A DNA stretch of 64,000 nt, from the NCBI GenBank assembly GCA_900318645.1, contig ONLH01000002.1, positions 1 to 64,000 of the forward strand. Direction: 5' to 3'. The notes under the pieces are model-generated. The model was not told the DNA's origin. It did not search any database and saw nothing but the letters and a program-made list of their open reading frames with translations. The stretch is from an uncultured Prevotellaceae bacterium. Its GTDB lineage: Bacteria > Bacteroidota > Bacteroidia > Bacteroidales > Muribaculaceae. Each line of letters begins with the position of its first letter. Position 1 is the first letter of the stretch. Positions 51,139-60,238 of the stretch are shown here, in pieces. The position numbers and the translations under genes are program-made.

Positions 51139-52968
51139 TTATTTCACAACCTTGGTTGCACTGGTAGTGCCATCGGTGTAGGTCACAACCACGATGGTCA
51201 GGCCGTTAGCCTCGCGCATCTCCTGGCCAGCCATGTTGAAGTAGCGTACGCCAGCAACGGTCTTGCCCTCTACCATCTCTACGATGCCAGTAACGGGAGC
51301 TACAACGAACTCATAAGCAATCTCCTCACTCGGCAGCTTGCCATCGGCTACGGCATAAGCCTCTACGCGGTACTTACCGTCACCCTCGAAGCTCAGGATG
51401 TCCTCATACTCAGCCCATTCAGTCCAAGTGCCATCGGGGAATTGTACGCGATAGTAGATGGTACTGGGCTCGGTCTCGATGATCTCAACGAAGTAAGCGT
51501 GGATGCCATCCTCGGTATAACCATGGAAGGTGGGAGCACCAGTCTTCTCGGTGGGATCAACGGGAGGAACGTCATCGGCCAGCGTGGTGAAGGCAATGGT
51601 CTCGGTCCAACCACTGGTGAGACCCTCGGCGTTAACGCCCTGTACCTCAACCTCGTAGTTGGTCTCAGGATTCAGGCCATCGATGGTGTAGGGGCTGGTA
51701 ACACCCTCAACAACGATCCACTCATTGGGCTTACCAATGGTCAGACTGATGTCGTCGATGTTCAGCCAGAACTGGTCGGTCACGTTGTAGTGACGGATAG
51801 CGAAGTAGCCTTCCTCACCTGCGCGTGAGCTCAGGTCGAAGGTGTATTCCTTATAAGTACCGGTAGCAGTCATGTCCTCGCCAATCTGAGTCCAGTTAAC
51901 CTTGTCGGTCGAAACAAATACACCGAATACCTCAGCTGCATAGCTGGGATCCTGGCCAGCAGCCCAGAACGACAGGGTGCCATCGAGCTTAACCTTCGGC
52001 GAAATCAGCCAGTTGTCAGGATTCAGAGCAATACTCAGATCATTGTCATAACTTGCAGATGCAATGAGGCCTTCACCACCGTGAGCAGTCATGCGACCAG
52101 AAGTCAGACCGGTATTGTTGAAGTACTGCCAGTTGTAACCGTCACCATCAGCATCAACAAGCTCCCAGAGAGCCATCTGCTCCTCATTCTCGAAGTCCCA
52201 TTCGATAGACTCGAGTTCAACAGCCTCCCTGTAGCGCAGGTTCCATGCTACATTCTCGGCATCCTCCCATTCTACAACAGCGCTGGTTGCAGCGGGGGTA
52301 GCGACAACGTTCTGGGGCTTTGCTGCACTAGGAGCCGTGAGAGTGATGTAGTCAATGAGGACACGGAACTGATCGTAGCAATCATAGTGACGGATAGCGA
52401 AGTAACCATTGCCACTGTAAGCGCTCAGATCAACGGTGTACTCGGTCCAGTCGCCGGGAGGAGTGATCATGTCGCTAACGGGCACAGCTGCCTCAATAGC
52501 CTCAACGGTCAACTCATCACCAAGAATCAAGAATACCTGGAAGTTGTCAGGATAACCTGTTGAGTAGTTCTCTGCAAAGAACTTTAACTCGCCACCCAGG
52601 GCAACATTGGGCGAAATCAGCCAGTTGTCGGGATACAATACATTACCACCATAGTAGCTGCGTGAAGTCAAGCTCTGGTAGCCACTATATGCATAGTAAT
52701 CATCGATTTCCCAGCAATAGCCGTCACCGTCAGCATCATAGGTTGCCCAACCTTCAAAGTCTTCTTCAGTCTCGAAGTCCCACACAAAGTCGGTCATCCC
52801 CCTCATGGGCATGCTGAAAGTGCCATCTAAGCCCTTCATTGACTTGAGCACTCTCGTGTCAAGGGTACGGTCAACCTTAGCAGCTCTGTTCCTCAGAGCG
52901 GGAGTTACTTGGGCCATTACGGGCAGCGTCATTGCTGCGGCCAACAGAATGAATAAAAATTTCTTCAT
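51139..52968 (-). CDS. Secreted protein with cleaved-adhesin domains and sorting-like tail
   Basis: A 609-residue exported protein (signal peptide MKKFLFILLAAAMTLPVMA). Two jelly-roll domains of the cleaved-adhesin/MAM-like type are visible: DFVWDFETEEDFEGWATYDADGDGYCWEI...PDNWLISPNVALGG (~60-210) and SIEWDFENEEQMALWELVDADGDGYNW...PDNWLISPKVKLDG (~245-400). Fn3-like linkers (NVVATPAATSAVVEWEDAENVAWNLRYRE; YTIDGLNPETNYEVEVQGVNAEGLTSGW) follow each. The tail KTVAGVRYFNMAGQEM...TTSATKVVK matches that of the 23601-24833 protein. These domains occur in Porphyromonas gingipains and hemagglutinins; an adhesin-like role is inferred. Confidence 0.8.
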   Translation of the reverse strand: MKKFLFILLAAAMTLPVMAQVTPALRNRAAKVDRTLDTRVLKSMKGLDGTFSMPMRGMTDFVWDFETEEDFEGWATYDADGDGYCWEIDDYYAYSGYQSLTSRSYYGGNVLYPDNWLISPNVALGGELKFFAENYSTGYPDNFQVFLILGDELTVEAIEAAVPVSDMITPPGDWTEYTVDLSAYSGNGYFAIRHYDCYDQFRVLIDYITLTAPSAAKPQNVVATPAATSAVVEWEDAENVAWNLRYREAVELESIEWDFENEEQMALWELVDADGDGYNWQYFNNTGLTSGRMTAHGGEGLIASASYDNDLSIALNPDNWLISPKVKLDGTLSFWAAGQDPSYAAEVFGVFVSTDKVNWTQIGEDMTATGTYKEYTFDLSSRAGEEGYFAIRHYNVTDQFWLNIDDISLTIGKPNEWIVVEGVTSPYTIDGLNPETNYEVEVQGVNAEGLTSGWTETIAFTTLADDVPPVDPTEKTGAPTFHGYTEDGIHAYFVEIIETEPSTIYYRVQFPDGTWTEWAEYEDILSFEGDGKYRVEAYAVADGKLPSEEIAYEFVVAPVTGIVEMVEGKTVAGVRYFNMAGQEMREANGLTIVVVTYTDGTTSATKVVK

Positions 52969-53029
52969 AAGCTTATAAAATTAAAAGTTAAACAAAAAAT
53001 GAATGCTTCGATCCTTATTATTTAAGCGA

Positions 53030-53060
53030 CAAATTTATTACATTTTTTACAACAAACAAA
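53030..53060 (-). promoter_or_regulatory. Promoter of the cleaved-adhesin protein gene
   Basis: Minus-strand TTTG (53057-53060) and TAAATTTG (53030-53037) are 19 bp apart. Confidence 0.65.
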
Positions 53061-53168
53061 AAAAATCCGCTATTTTTTAACGAAAACAATAGGAAAATAA
53101 CACATTTCACCCAAAGCAATTAGGAAATGCTGCGGGTATCCGCCAATGGGATGCTATCCTTTCTAACA

Positions 53169-55520
53169 CTAGAACGGATAGCCCACCGAAAAATGGAATT
53201 CGCTGTCGCGCTTGAACTTGGGATGCAGCAGGGGCCAATGCTCCTGACCACTGGCGGGATTGTGGGCCTTCATACCCATATCAACACGCACAAGGAAATA
53301 CTTGAAATCCAGGCGGATACCGGCACCATAGGCTGCTGCAATCTGCTCATAGAACTTATTGAACTTGAACACACCGCCAGGTTGGTTTTCATAGCTTCTG
53401 ATGGTCCAGATGTTACCGGCATCAAGGAACAGGCCCAGCTCAATGATCCAGAACAACTTGGCACGATATTCCAGATTGACATCAAAGCGGATGTCACCAC
53501 ACTGGTTGATGAAGTTGGAAAGTTTGTTGTTGCTGTTATAACTGCCAGGACCCAGGGTACGCACGCCCCAACCGCGCACGCTGTTGGCACCACCGCTGTA
53601 GAATCGTTTCTCAAAGGGCAACACGTCGCTGTTGCCATAGGGGACTGCCACACCCGCCCCGATGTGGAAGGCGATGCTCTGGCGACGGTCCAAATAATGG
53701 GTGAAGGCATAATCGGCATCGGCCTTCACATATTGCGAGTAGCGGATGCCCAAGGCCTTGTAGCTGCCATTTTCATCAGCCTTTTGCTGTGTCAAATGCG
53801 ACAGCCCGTACAACAGGTTTCCAGCCGTCTCGACATTGGCACGGATGGTAAAGACGTCACGCTGGAAATGGCCCATCTGCTGCACGCTCATCTCGGCCTT
53901 GTTGGTACGATAGAAGTTGTAGCCCATCCTCATAATCAAGTGGTCCTGATAACTATAGAACAACAACGGATTGGCAATGGAGTCAAAGCGCTGTTTGAAC
54001 TCGTCATTGAACTTGGGCACACTGATGACGCTCACGTCAAGCAGTGTCAACGTGTGCGACAGGCGGCGACTACGCTCGGTCCACTGGTAGCGCCATCCTC
54101 CACCGGCTATGACGCGCGTGTACTCTGGACGTGCCTGGTAGTCAAAGTTGACGGTGAAGGTCGTTGAAGCCTGGATCTTGCGCTTGAAGGATTGCCGCAG
54201 CAGCGGGAACATGAACTTGGGGAAGGTCACGCCCAACTCGGTGGAATACTCGCTGTAGTTGTTATTAATCAGACCACCCAGGTCGCCCGAGATGCTCTCA
54301 TAGGACACTTTGGCCTTGGCACTCAGCACCTCGGCCCCCTTGAAGATATTGCGGTGCTCATAGTCCACACCGACGCCGAATCCCAGGTCACCCTCGCTGT
54401 TGGTACCCTCTAGCGACACCGACACGCTTTGGGTCTTGTCATGCTGCAGCAGCACCCAAGCGTCCACCATGAGCACGCCGTCCACTTCGCCCACCGGCTT
54501 GATGTCAATATTCACTTGTTTGAGCACATTCAGGCGTCCCAATGCACGATAGGTGCGGTTCACTGCCTCGGTGCTGTAGAGAGAACCGGGCACAATGTAG
54601 TTGCAGTCTTCAATGATGTCAAGCCTCAAGTAACGTTCTTCTCCCTCAAAGACCTTCACGCCGCTTTTCAATACCACTGTATCCTCGCCCATGAAGCCGT
54701 CATGCATGGCGACGGGGTCATAGTCTGTCACATACACCACATCCCGCACATAGAACGGCTCATGCTCCGTATAGTAGGGCATTCGGTCATTGTGGTAGGG
54801 GTCACGTGTATTCAGCGTCAGGTCTACCCCTTTGGAGTCAGCCGCAGTATCGGCAATAAAGGTGATATACTCCTTGTTGAAGGCATAGTAACCCTTGTTA
54901 CGCAGAGATTCGGTGATGCTCTGGCGCCACTCGTCAAGATGGTCATAATCCAGCAGATCACCCGTGTGAACGGTGAAGTGAGACGAATCGGCAAGTATCA
55001 GCTCATGCAGGGCCTCGTCAGGAATCTCATAGTCGATGGAACGGATGTAGTAAGGCTCGCCAAGTATTATGTCATAATTGACCCAAGCCTTGCGCTTCAC
55101 GCTGTCGGTCTTCACGCGGTATTCTACACGATTGTTCATGAAACCCTTATTATTCAAGGCAGTGTGCAGCTGGTCACGGCTCGCCAGCGTCAACAGGCTG
55201 TCATACAGCACCGGCGGTGTACCCACACGCTGAATCCAGCGGTTATACCACTTGGAGGTGTCGCGGCCGGCCATGTTATAGAAGGCCAGCTGCAGCTTCA
55301 AGCCGCCCAGCACGCGATGGTTGGCATTCTGGCGCAAGTAGTTGGCAAGCTGTGATGCCTTGATGTCTCTTTGGGGGTCAGCGATGTTGATGTTTACTTT
55401 ATCAAGCAGCAACTCGCCCTGTGGCACATGCTTGGTCGAGGAGCATGACACTGCAGCCATGAGTATCAAACCCACGACAATAAGCATCAATATCCTTGAC
55501 ATCAAGCGGTTCACAATCAC
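53169..55520 (-). CDS. TamA/BamA-like outer-membrane assembly lipoprotein (TamL type)
   Basis: A 783-residue Omp85-superfamily protein. The N-terminus is a lipoprotein signal (MAAVSC, Cys26 counted from 55520; MSRIL at 55502 is an alternative start). POTRA-like domains occupy ~residues 35-400 (for example VNINIADPQRDIKASQLANYLRQ; ...WRQSITESLRNKGYYAFNKEY). The C-terminal barrel (~410-783) has Omp85 features (FEKRFYSGGANSVRGWGVRTLGPGSY, the VRGF-like motif) and ends in EFHFSVGYPF, a Bam-type terminal Phe. Bacteroidetes have a lipidated TamA relative called TamL; I infer that identity. No TamB gene is adjacent. Likely role: insertion of outer-membrane proteins. Confidence 0.88.
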   Translation of the reverse strand: MIVNRLMSRILMLIVVGLILMAAVSCSSTKHVPQGELLLDKVNINIADPQRDIKASQLANYLRQNANHRVLGGLKLQLAFYNMAGRDTSKWYNRWIQRVGTPPVLYDSLLTLASRDQLHTALNNKGFMNNRVEYRVKTDSVKRKAWVNYDIILGEPYYIRSIDYEIPDEALHELILADSSHFTVHTGDLLDYDHLDEWRQSITESLRNKGYYAFNKEYITFIADTAADSKGVDLTLNTRDPYHNDRMPYYTEHEPFYVRDVVYVTDYDPVAMHDGFMGEDTVVLKSGVKVFEGEERYLRLDIIEDCNYIVPGSLYSTEAVNRTYRALGRLNVLKQVNIDIKPVGEVDGVLMVDAWVLLQHDKTQSVSVSLEGTNSEGDLGFGVGVDYEHRNIFKGAEVLSAKAKVSYESISGDLGGLINNNYSEYSTELGVTFPKFMFPLLRQSFKRKIQASTTFTVNFDYQARPEYTRVIAGGGWRYQWTERSRRLSHTLTLLDVSVISVPKFNDEFKQRFDSIANPLLFYSYQDHLIMRMGYNFYRTNKAEMSVQQMGHFQRDVFTIRANVETAGNLLYGLSHLTQQKADENGSYKALGIRYSQYVKADADYAFTHYLDRRQSIAFHIGAGVAVPYGNSDVLPFEKRFYSGGANSVRGWGVRTLGPGSYNSNNKLSNFINQCGDIRFDVNLEYRAKLFWIIELGLFLDAGNIWTIRSYENQPGGVFKFNKFYEQIAAAYGAGIRLDFKYFLVRVDMGMKAHNPASGQEHWPLLHPKFKRDSEFHFSVGYPF

Positions 55521-55557
55521 GGCAATCTGGTTAAGGACAATAGAGCCCCTTCACACC

Positions 55558-55599
55558 TAACAGCTAAAACCTAAAGCCTAATTCCTAACGCCTAACTCC
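55558..55599. repeat. Phased heptamer repeat running into a coding end
   Basis: Six exact-phase 7-mers: TAACAGC, TAAAACC, TAAAGCC, TAATTCC, TAACGCC, TAACTCC. The right half encodes the last residues (KELGVRN) and the stop codon of the TPR gene on the minus strand. Confidence 0.85.
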
Positions 55600-57164
55600 T
55601 TAACGATAAGGTCAAAGCCCGGCTCAGAGCGCAGTGACTGCAAGTTGAGCGGCGACAGCACGTCATGCTGCAAGCGGTGCAGGCTACCGAAGCCGTCAGC
55701 AACGGCCTTGCGCAGGTAATCCATAGCCCTGTAATTGTCGCCACGTTGGGCCATAAACAGAGCAGCATAGTAGAAATTCTCGCCTCCAGGCACCGTCGAT
55801 GAAGTGACCTTGTTCAGCCAGCGGAAGGCTTCGTTGTCACGTCCCAGCATGTTCAGGGCAAGACCTTTGAGGTCATACGGTTCATCACCCATCAGTGCCA
55901 CAGTGTTCAAGTCACGCGTAGCCAGTTTGTCATAGCCGAGGCTCTTCAGCACCAGGGCGCGGGAGAGCAGCACCTGGGCATCGCCTGGTTCATTGGCGAC
56001 AGCAGCATTGAGGTAACCCAGTGCAGACTTTTCCTGTCCTTGGTTCACCAGCAGAGCCGCTTTGCTCAGTAGCATGGGCACGTACTGCGGATTGAGGAGC
56101 GAGCAGCGGTTCAGCGTCTCCATCGCTTCGCCAGCATTCCCGCCTTCACCAGCATAATACTCGGCAAGGGACTTCAGCAGGAAGAACTCAGGTTGCAGAG
56201 GATCGGCAGCAATCGCCTGATTCACATGGCTGAGCGCCTCGTCATATCGCGCCAGCTCCAGATAGCACTTGGCGATATGGTAATCCACATTGGGACTATC
56301 GTAGAGGTGGTTACGCTTAATATAATTCAGATCTTGCAAGGCCTGGGAATAGTGGCAATGGTCAACGGCGATATTGGCACGCAGGTAGCGGTACAGACCG
56401 CTATTGGCGGCATTCTGGTCAGCGATGGTAGCAAGAGCGTCCATCACTCCGTTATAGTTCTTGTCACTCAGGTCAAACAGTTGCTGGACCGACGTGCCGC
56501 CGTCACCTACTCCCATACCGATCAGCAGATCTTGCACAGCAGCGGTAATGTTGCCCTGGCGAGCATGGATATCCGAGCGGTTCACATACACCTGAGGCTC
56601 AGCACGGAAAAGTTCTACGGCCTTGTTTACCTGTTCCAGAGCGGACTTGTTGTTACCACGAGCCTGTTCTACCTGGGCAAGGCCATACATCGCATCATAG
56701 TTCTTAGACTCGGCACGCAGGATGGTCTTGAAAGCCTTAGCGGCAGCATCAAGGTTTCCTGCCTTGAGGTTTGCCTTGGCAATCAGGTCGGTACAAGGCA
56801 GTGACTTGGGCTGCAGTTCTTGAGCGAGGCGCAAGTCAGCCAGCTCACCGGCATAATCCTGGCGTGCGTCACTGATGCGGGCTCGCAGGATGTACTCGTC
56901 AAACCGCAGCTCCTTATCGGTCTTGGGCGTGAGCAGCAGGGCCTGGTTCACATCGGCAAGGGCCGAAGTATAGTCTCCGTTGTAGAAATGCTGGTGGGCG
57001 CGGGCAAACATCACGTTATAATCATTGGGATTCTTAGCGAGATGATCATCATAGACATTCATCACTGCGCTGGTGACCTTGTCCCGGACTACAGCATCGC
57101 TACTCTGCCCCGCTACAGACAACATGACTGCAACGAGGGCAAGAAAGATGACGGTTCTTTTCAT
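55578..57164 (-). CDS. Exported tetratricopeptide-repeat protein
   Basis: A 528-residue protein with signal peptide MKRTVIFLALVAVMLSVAG and TPR repeats over most of its length (VMFARAHQHFYNGDYTSALADVNQALLLTP; AMYGLAQVEQARGNNKSALEQVNKAVELF; VDYHIAKCYLELARYDEALSHVNQAIAADP; VPMLLSKAALLVNQGQEKSALGYLNAAVANEP). It is 12 nt downstream of kdsA, so probably co-transcribed. A periplasmic or outer-membrane scaffold role is typical for such proteins; no partner is identified. The extreme C-terminus is encoded within a heptamer repeat, suggesting that the stop position has shifted during evolution. Confidence 0.85.
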   Translation of the reverse strand: MKRTVIFLALVAVMLSVAGQSSDAVVRDKVTSAVMNVYDDHLAKNPNDYNVMFARAHQHFYNGDYTSALADVNQALLLTPKTDKELRFDEYILRARISDARQDYAGELADLRLAQELQPKSLPCTDLIAKANLKAGNLDAAAKAFKTILRAESKNYDAMYGLAQVEQARGNNKSALEQVNKAVELFRAEPQVYVNRSDIHARQGNITAAVQDLLIGMGVGDGGTSVQQLFDLSDKNYNGVMDALATIADQNAANSGLYRYLRANIAVDHCHYSQALQDLNYIKRNHLYDSPNVDYHIAKCYLELARYDEALSHVNQAIAADPLQPEFFLLKSLAEYYAGEGGNAGEAMETLNRCSLLNPQYVPMLLSKAALLVNQGQEKSALGYLNAAVANEPGDAQVLLSRALVLKSLGYDKLATRDLNTVALMGDEPYDLKGLALNMLGRDNEAFRWLNKVTSSTVPGGENFYYAALFMAQRGDNYRAMDYLRKAVADGFGSLHRLQHDVLSPLNLQSLRSEPGFDLIVKELGVRN

Positions 57165-57176
57165 GTTCTTATAATT

Positions 57177-57989
57177 TTAGCATTTATTGTCAATTTCATT
57201 GACGACAGCACGCAGGCGCGTCAAGCGGGTCAACAGGCCCTCCAGCAGGTCAAGGCGCAGCATATTGGCGCCGTCGCTCTTGGCTACTGAGGGATCCTGG
57301 TGCGTTTCCAAGAACAGGCCATCGGCCCCGGCAGCGATGGCGGCACGCGCCATGGTCTCGATGAGTTCGGGACGGCCACCGGTCACTCCCCCACCCTGGT
57401 TGGGCTGTTGCAGCGAGTGGGTAATATCAACGATGACAGGGGCAAAAGCCTGCATCACAGGCACACCACGGAAATCCACCACCAAATCCTGGTAGCCGAA
57501 GGTTGTGCCGCGCTCGGTAATCGTCACCTGGTCGTTGCCAGCATCACGCACCTTCTGCACAGCAAAGCGCATCGATTCGGGTGCCAGGAACTGTCCCTTC
57601 TTGATGTTCACCAGGCGACCCGTGTTGGCTGCGGCAACCAGCAGTTCGGTCTGGCGGCACAGGAAGGCGGGAATCTGCAGCACATCGACATACTCAGCGG
57701 CAATGTCGGCCTCGACGGGTTCATGGATATCGGTCACCACGGGAATTTTGAAGGTCTCGCCCACCTTGCGTAGGATGCGCAGGGCCTTCTCGTCACCGAT
57801 GCCGGTAAACGAGTCGATGCGGGAGCGGTTAGCCTTGCGGTAACTACCCTTGAACACGTATGGGATACCCAGCGACTGGGTGATTTTCATCGCTTTCTCG
57901 GCAATATCCATCGCCATCTCCTCGCCCTCTATCACACAGGGACCAGCGAGCAGGAAGAAGTTATCTGATGACAATAATTCTTTCAACAT
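57177..57989 (-). CDS. kdsA: 3-deoxy-8-phosphooctulonate synthase (Kdo-8-P synthase)
   Basis: Condenses arabinose-5-phosphate with phosphoenolpyruvate, the first committed step to Kdo of lipopolysaccharide. The 270-residue protein has the family motifs FFLLAGPCVIEGEEMAM, YVFKGSYRKANRSR, VVTDIHEP, IPAFLCRQTELL, NIKKGQFLAPE, TERGTTFGYQDLVVDFR and THSLQQPNQGGGVTGGR. Cys18 in AGPC is the metal ligand of the metal-dependent class (the E. coli-type enzyme has Asn there), so this is probably the metal-dependent form. Essential for outer-membrane biogenesis; grouped with other envelope genes. Confidence 0.96.
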   Translation of the reverse strand: MLKELLSSDNFFLLAGPCVIEGEEMAMDIAEKAMKITQSLGIPYVFKGSYRKANRSRIDSFTGIGDEKALRILRKVGETFKIPVVTDIHEPVEADIAAEYVDVLQIPAFLCRQTELLVAAANTGRLVNIKKGQFLAPESMRFAVQKVRDAGNDQVTITERGTTFGYQDLVVDFRGVPVMQAFAPVIVDITHSLQQPNQGGGVTGGRPELIETMARAAIAAGADGLFLETHQDPSVAKSDGANMLRLDLLEGLLTRLTRLRAVVNEIDNKC

Positions 57990-58040
57990 ATTACTTAATG
58001 ATTTAAGCTATTAGCGGTCAAATCTCTAAACTCTAAAACC

Positions 58041-58763
58041 CTAAACTGCGAGCGTAGCGAGCATAGCATGAATCCACGCTACCGACATCATGCCGGCTGT
58101 CTCGGTTCGCAGGCGGCTCTCGCCCAACGTCACGGGAATGAATCCAGCTGTTGTAGCAGCCTGCACCTCCTCGGGACTGAAGTCTCCCTCAGGACCGATG
58201 AGCACCAGCACGTCATTGCCCGGTTGATACACGCTGGCAAGGGTCCGGCGCTGCTCACGCGGCAGCATTTCATCACAGTAAGCGATGCAACGCGTGCCGC
58301 TCATCGGCTCGGCCAGCACCTGTTCCACTGGCGTCATTTCGTCCAATTGCGGCAAGGTCGCCTTGAGCGACTGCTTCATGGCCGAGACCATAATTTTCCT
58401 CAGCCGCTCGGTTTTCAGCACCGTGCGCTCACTGTTGTGGCAACGCAGTGGGATGATGCGGTCAACGCCCATCTCCACGCATTTCTCCACGAGCCACTCC
58501 ATGCGGTCCAGATTCTTGGTCGGAGCGATTCCCAACACGATGCGACAGCCCCAGTGTGGAGGCTGCGATTGCTTGTCCAACACCTCGACGGCACACCGTT
58601 TGGGGTGCGCCATCGTGATGCGGCAAGTGTATAGGTTTCCGTTTCCGTCCACCACCTCGATGGTGTCGCCCTCGGCCATGCGCAGCACTTTGACGCAGTG
58701 CTTGGAATCCTCCTCGCCCAGCGTCAAGGTGTCGGCAATATCAGGACAATAGAAACGGTGCAT
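58041..58763 (-). CDS. rsmE: 16S rRNA (uracil-1498 N3)-methyltransferase RsmE
   Basis: Methylates U1498 of 16S rRNA with S-adenosylmethionine. The 240-residue SPOUT-fold protein begins MHRFYCPDI, has an N-terminal PUA-like part (HCVKVLRMAEGDTIEVVDGNGNLY), KCVEMGVDRIIPLRCHNSER in the middle and the C-terminal knot motifs IGPEGDFSPEEV and LGESRLRTETAGM, which bind AdoMet. The length is standard. Its stop codon lies within a short TAANNNN heptamer run (58027-58048). Confidence 0.95.
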   Translation of the reverse strand: MHRFYCPDIADTLTLGEEDSKHCVKVLRMAEGDTIEVVDGNGNLYTCRITMAHPKRCAVEVLDKQSQPPHWGCRIVLGIAPTKNLDRMEWLVEKCVEMGVDRIIPLRCHNSERTVLKTERLRKIMVSAMKQSLKATLPQLDEMTPVEQVLAEPMSGTRCIAYCDEMLPREQRRTLASVYQPGNDVLVLIGPEGDFSPEEVQAATTAGFIPVTLGESRLRTETAGMMSVAWIHAMLATLAV

Positions 58764-58851
58764 TATCTTTTTAGTGAATAGTTAATAGTTATTAGCTGGC
58801 CTGTGACGGCTCAGAGCTATTCCGATTAACCCTTAACTCTTAACCACAAAC

Positions 58852-60177
58852 TCACTTCTGGCCCTCTCTCACGTGCTTGTACTTGAACAGGAACATGAAC
58901 GACACGGCAACCACCAGAGCAAAGGTAGCAAAGATATACCATGCCGTGCTCCAACTTGACGCGGTATTGCCCACGAGGAAGCCGTCCTCGGTCCAGTGGC
59001 ACAGGCTGTTGACAATGGCACCGGCAGCAAGCGTACCGATGGTAGCACCCAAGCCATTAGTCATCAGCATGAACAGACCTTGGGCAGAGGCCTTGACATC
59101 GGGGGCACATTCCTTGTCAACAAATATACCGCCCGAGACATTAAAGAAGTCAAAGGCAACGCCATATACCAGACATGACAGCACAATGAGGATGACTCCG
59201 GGGAATGCGGGATTACCGGCTCCGAAGAAACCGAACCTCAGTACCCAAGCAAACATGGCAATCAGCATCACGACCTTGATGCCGTAGCGCTTCAGGAAGA
59301 AAGGAATCAGCAGGATACACAGGGCTTCGGCAATCTGCGAGAGCGACACGAGCATAGTGGCGTTGTTGGCACCGAAGGTGTTGGCCATCGCGGGATCGCT
59401 CTTGAAATGGGTCAAGTAGGGGGTAGCAAAGCCGTTGGTCACCTGTAGCGACATACCCAGCATGGCCGAGAAGATGAAGAACATGGCCATCTTCTTAGTC
59501 TTGAACAGTTTAAAGGCGCTCAAGCCCAACTGCTCGGCAAGCGACTTGGACTCTTTCTTCACCAACTTACATTCGGGCAACGTCATGCAATACAGGAACA
59601 AAACGATGCTCAACAAGCCCGACACGATGAACTGCATGAAGGTGTACTGGAACTTGTTGGCGTTCTCACCCAGCGTGAACCCGAAGGAGCCATTGTCAAG
59701 CACAGCGCAGTTGACAAACCACATCGTAGCAATAAAGCCGATGGTGCCGAATACGCGGATGGGCGGGAAGTCCTTCTCGGTGTCCATGCCGTTGTCCTTC
59801 AGGATAGTGAAGGCCACCGTGTTGGACAGCGCCAGAGTCGGCATGTAGAAGGCCACACTCAGCGTGTAGATAGCAATAAAGGCAGCCTTGTCAGGAGTGG
59901 GGGTGCTCATGCCCATGTAGGCCAACGCGATCATGGCCATACCGGCAATCAGGTGGCAAATGCCCAGCAGACGCTGTGGCTGAATGTACTTGTCGGCGAC
60001 AATACCCATCAGCGTGGGCATGAAGATCGACACGATACCTTGGATGGCATAGAACCACGAGATCTCGGCTCCCATGCCGGCACGTCCCAGGTAATTGCCC
60101 ATGCAGGTCAGGTAAGCGCCCCACACGGCAAACTCCAGGAAATTCATCACAATGAGTCTCAACTTCAGATTTTTCAT
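58852..60177 (-). CDS. Nucleoside:H+ symporter family permease (NupG-like MFS)
   Basis: A 441-residue inner-membrane transporter with about 12 helices. The start MKNLKLRLIVMNFLEFAVWGAYLTCMGNYL and the following AEISWFYAIQGIVSIFMPTLMGIVADKY are characteristic of the NHS family (E. coli NupG, XapB), which import nucleosides with protons. Further NHS-like features are RVFGTIGFIATMW near 140 and SGGIFVDKECAPDVKASAQGLFMLMTNGLGATIG near 350. It has its own promoter (60217-60224) in the otherwise tightly packed minus-strand run. Specific nucleoside preference is unknown. Confidence 0.9.
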   Translation of the reverse strand: MKNLKLRLIVMNFLEFAVWGAYLTCMGNYLGRAGMGAEISWFYAIQGIVSIFMPTLMGIVADKYIQPQRLLGICHLIAGMAMIALAYMGMSTPTPDKAAFIAIYTLSVAFYMPTLALSNTVAFTILKDNGMDTEKDFPPIRVFGTIGFIATMWFVNCAVLDNGSFGFTLGENANKFQYTFMQFIVSGLLSIVLFLYCMTLPECKLVKKESKSLAEQLGLSAFKLFKTKKMAMFFIFSAMLGMSLQVTNGFATPYLTHFKSDPAMANTFGANNATMLVSLSQIAEALCILLIPFFLKRYGIKVVMLIAMFAWVLRFGFFGAGNPAFPGVILIVLSCLVYGVAFDFFNVSGGIFVDKECAPDVKASAQGLFMLMTNGLGATIGTLAAGAIVNSLCHWTEDGFLVGNTASSWSTAWYIFATFALVVAVSFMFLFKYKHVREGQK

Positions 60178-60216
60178 AAGAATCTTTTTATTTGATTAAT
60201 TGATATTTTCAACCTA

Positions 60217-60224
60217 CAAAAGTA
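60217..60224 (-). promoter_or_regulatory. -7 promoter element for the NupG-like gene
   Basis: Minus-strand TACTTTTG fits TAnnTTTG, 40 bp upstream of the start codon at 60177. Confidence 0.55.
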
Positions 60225-60238
60225 ATAAAAAACGCCGA

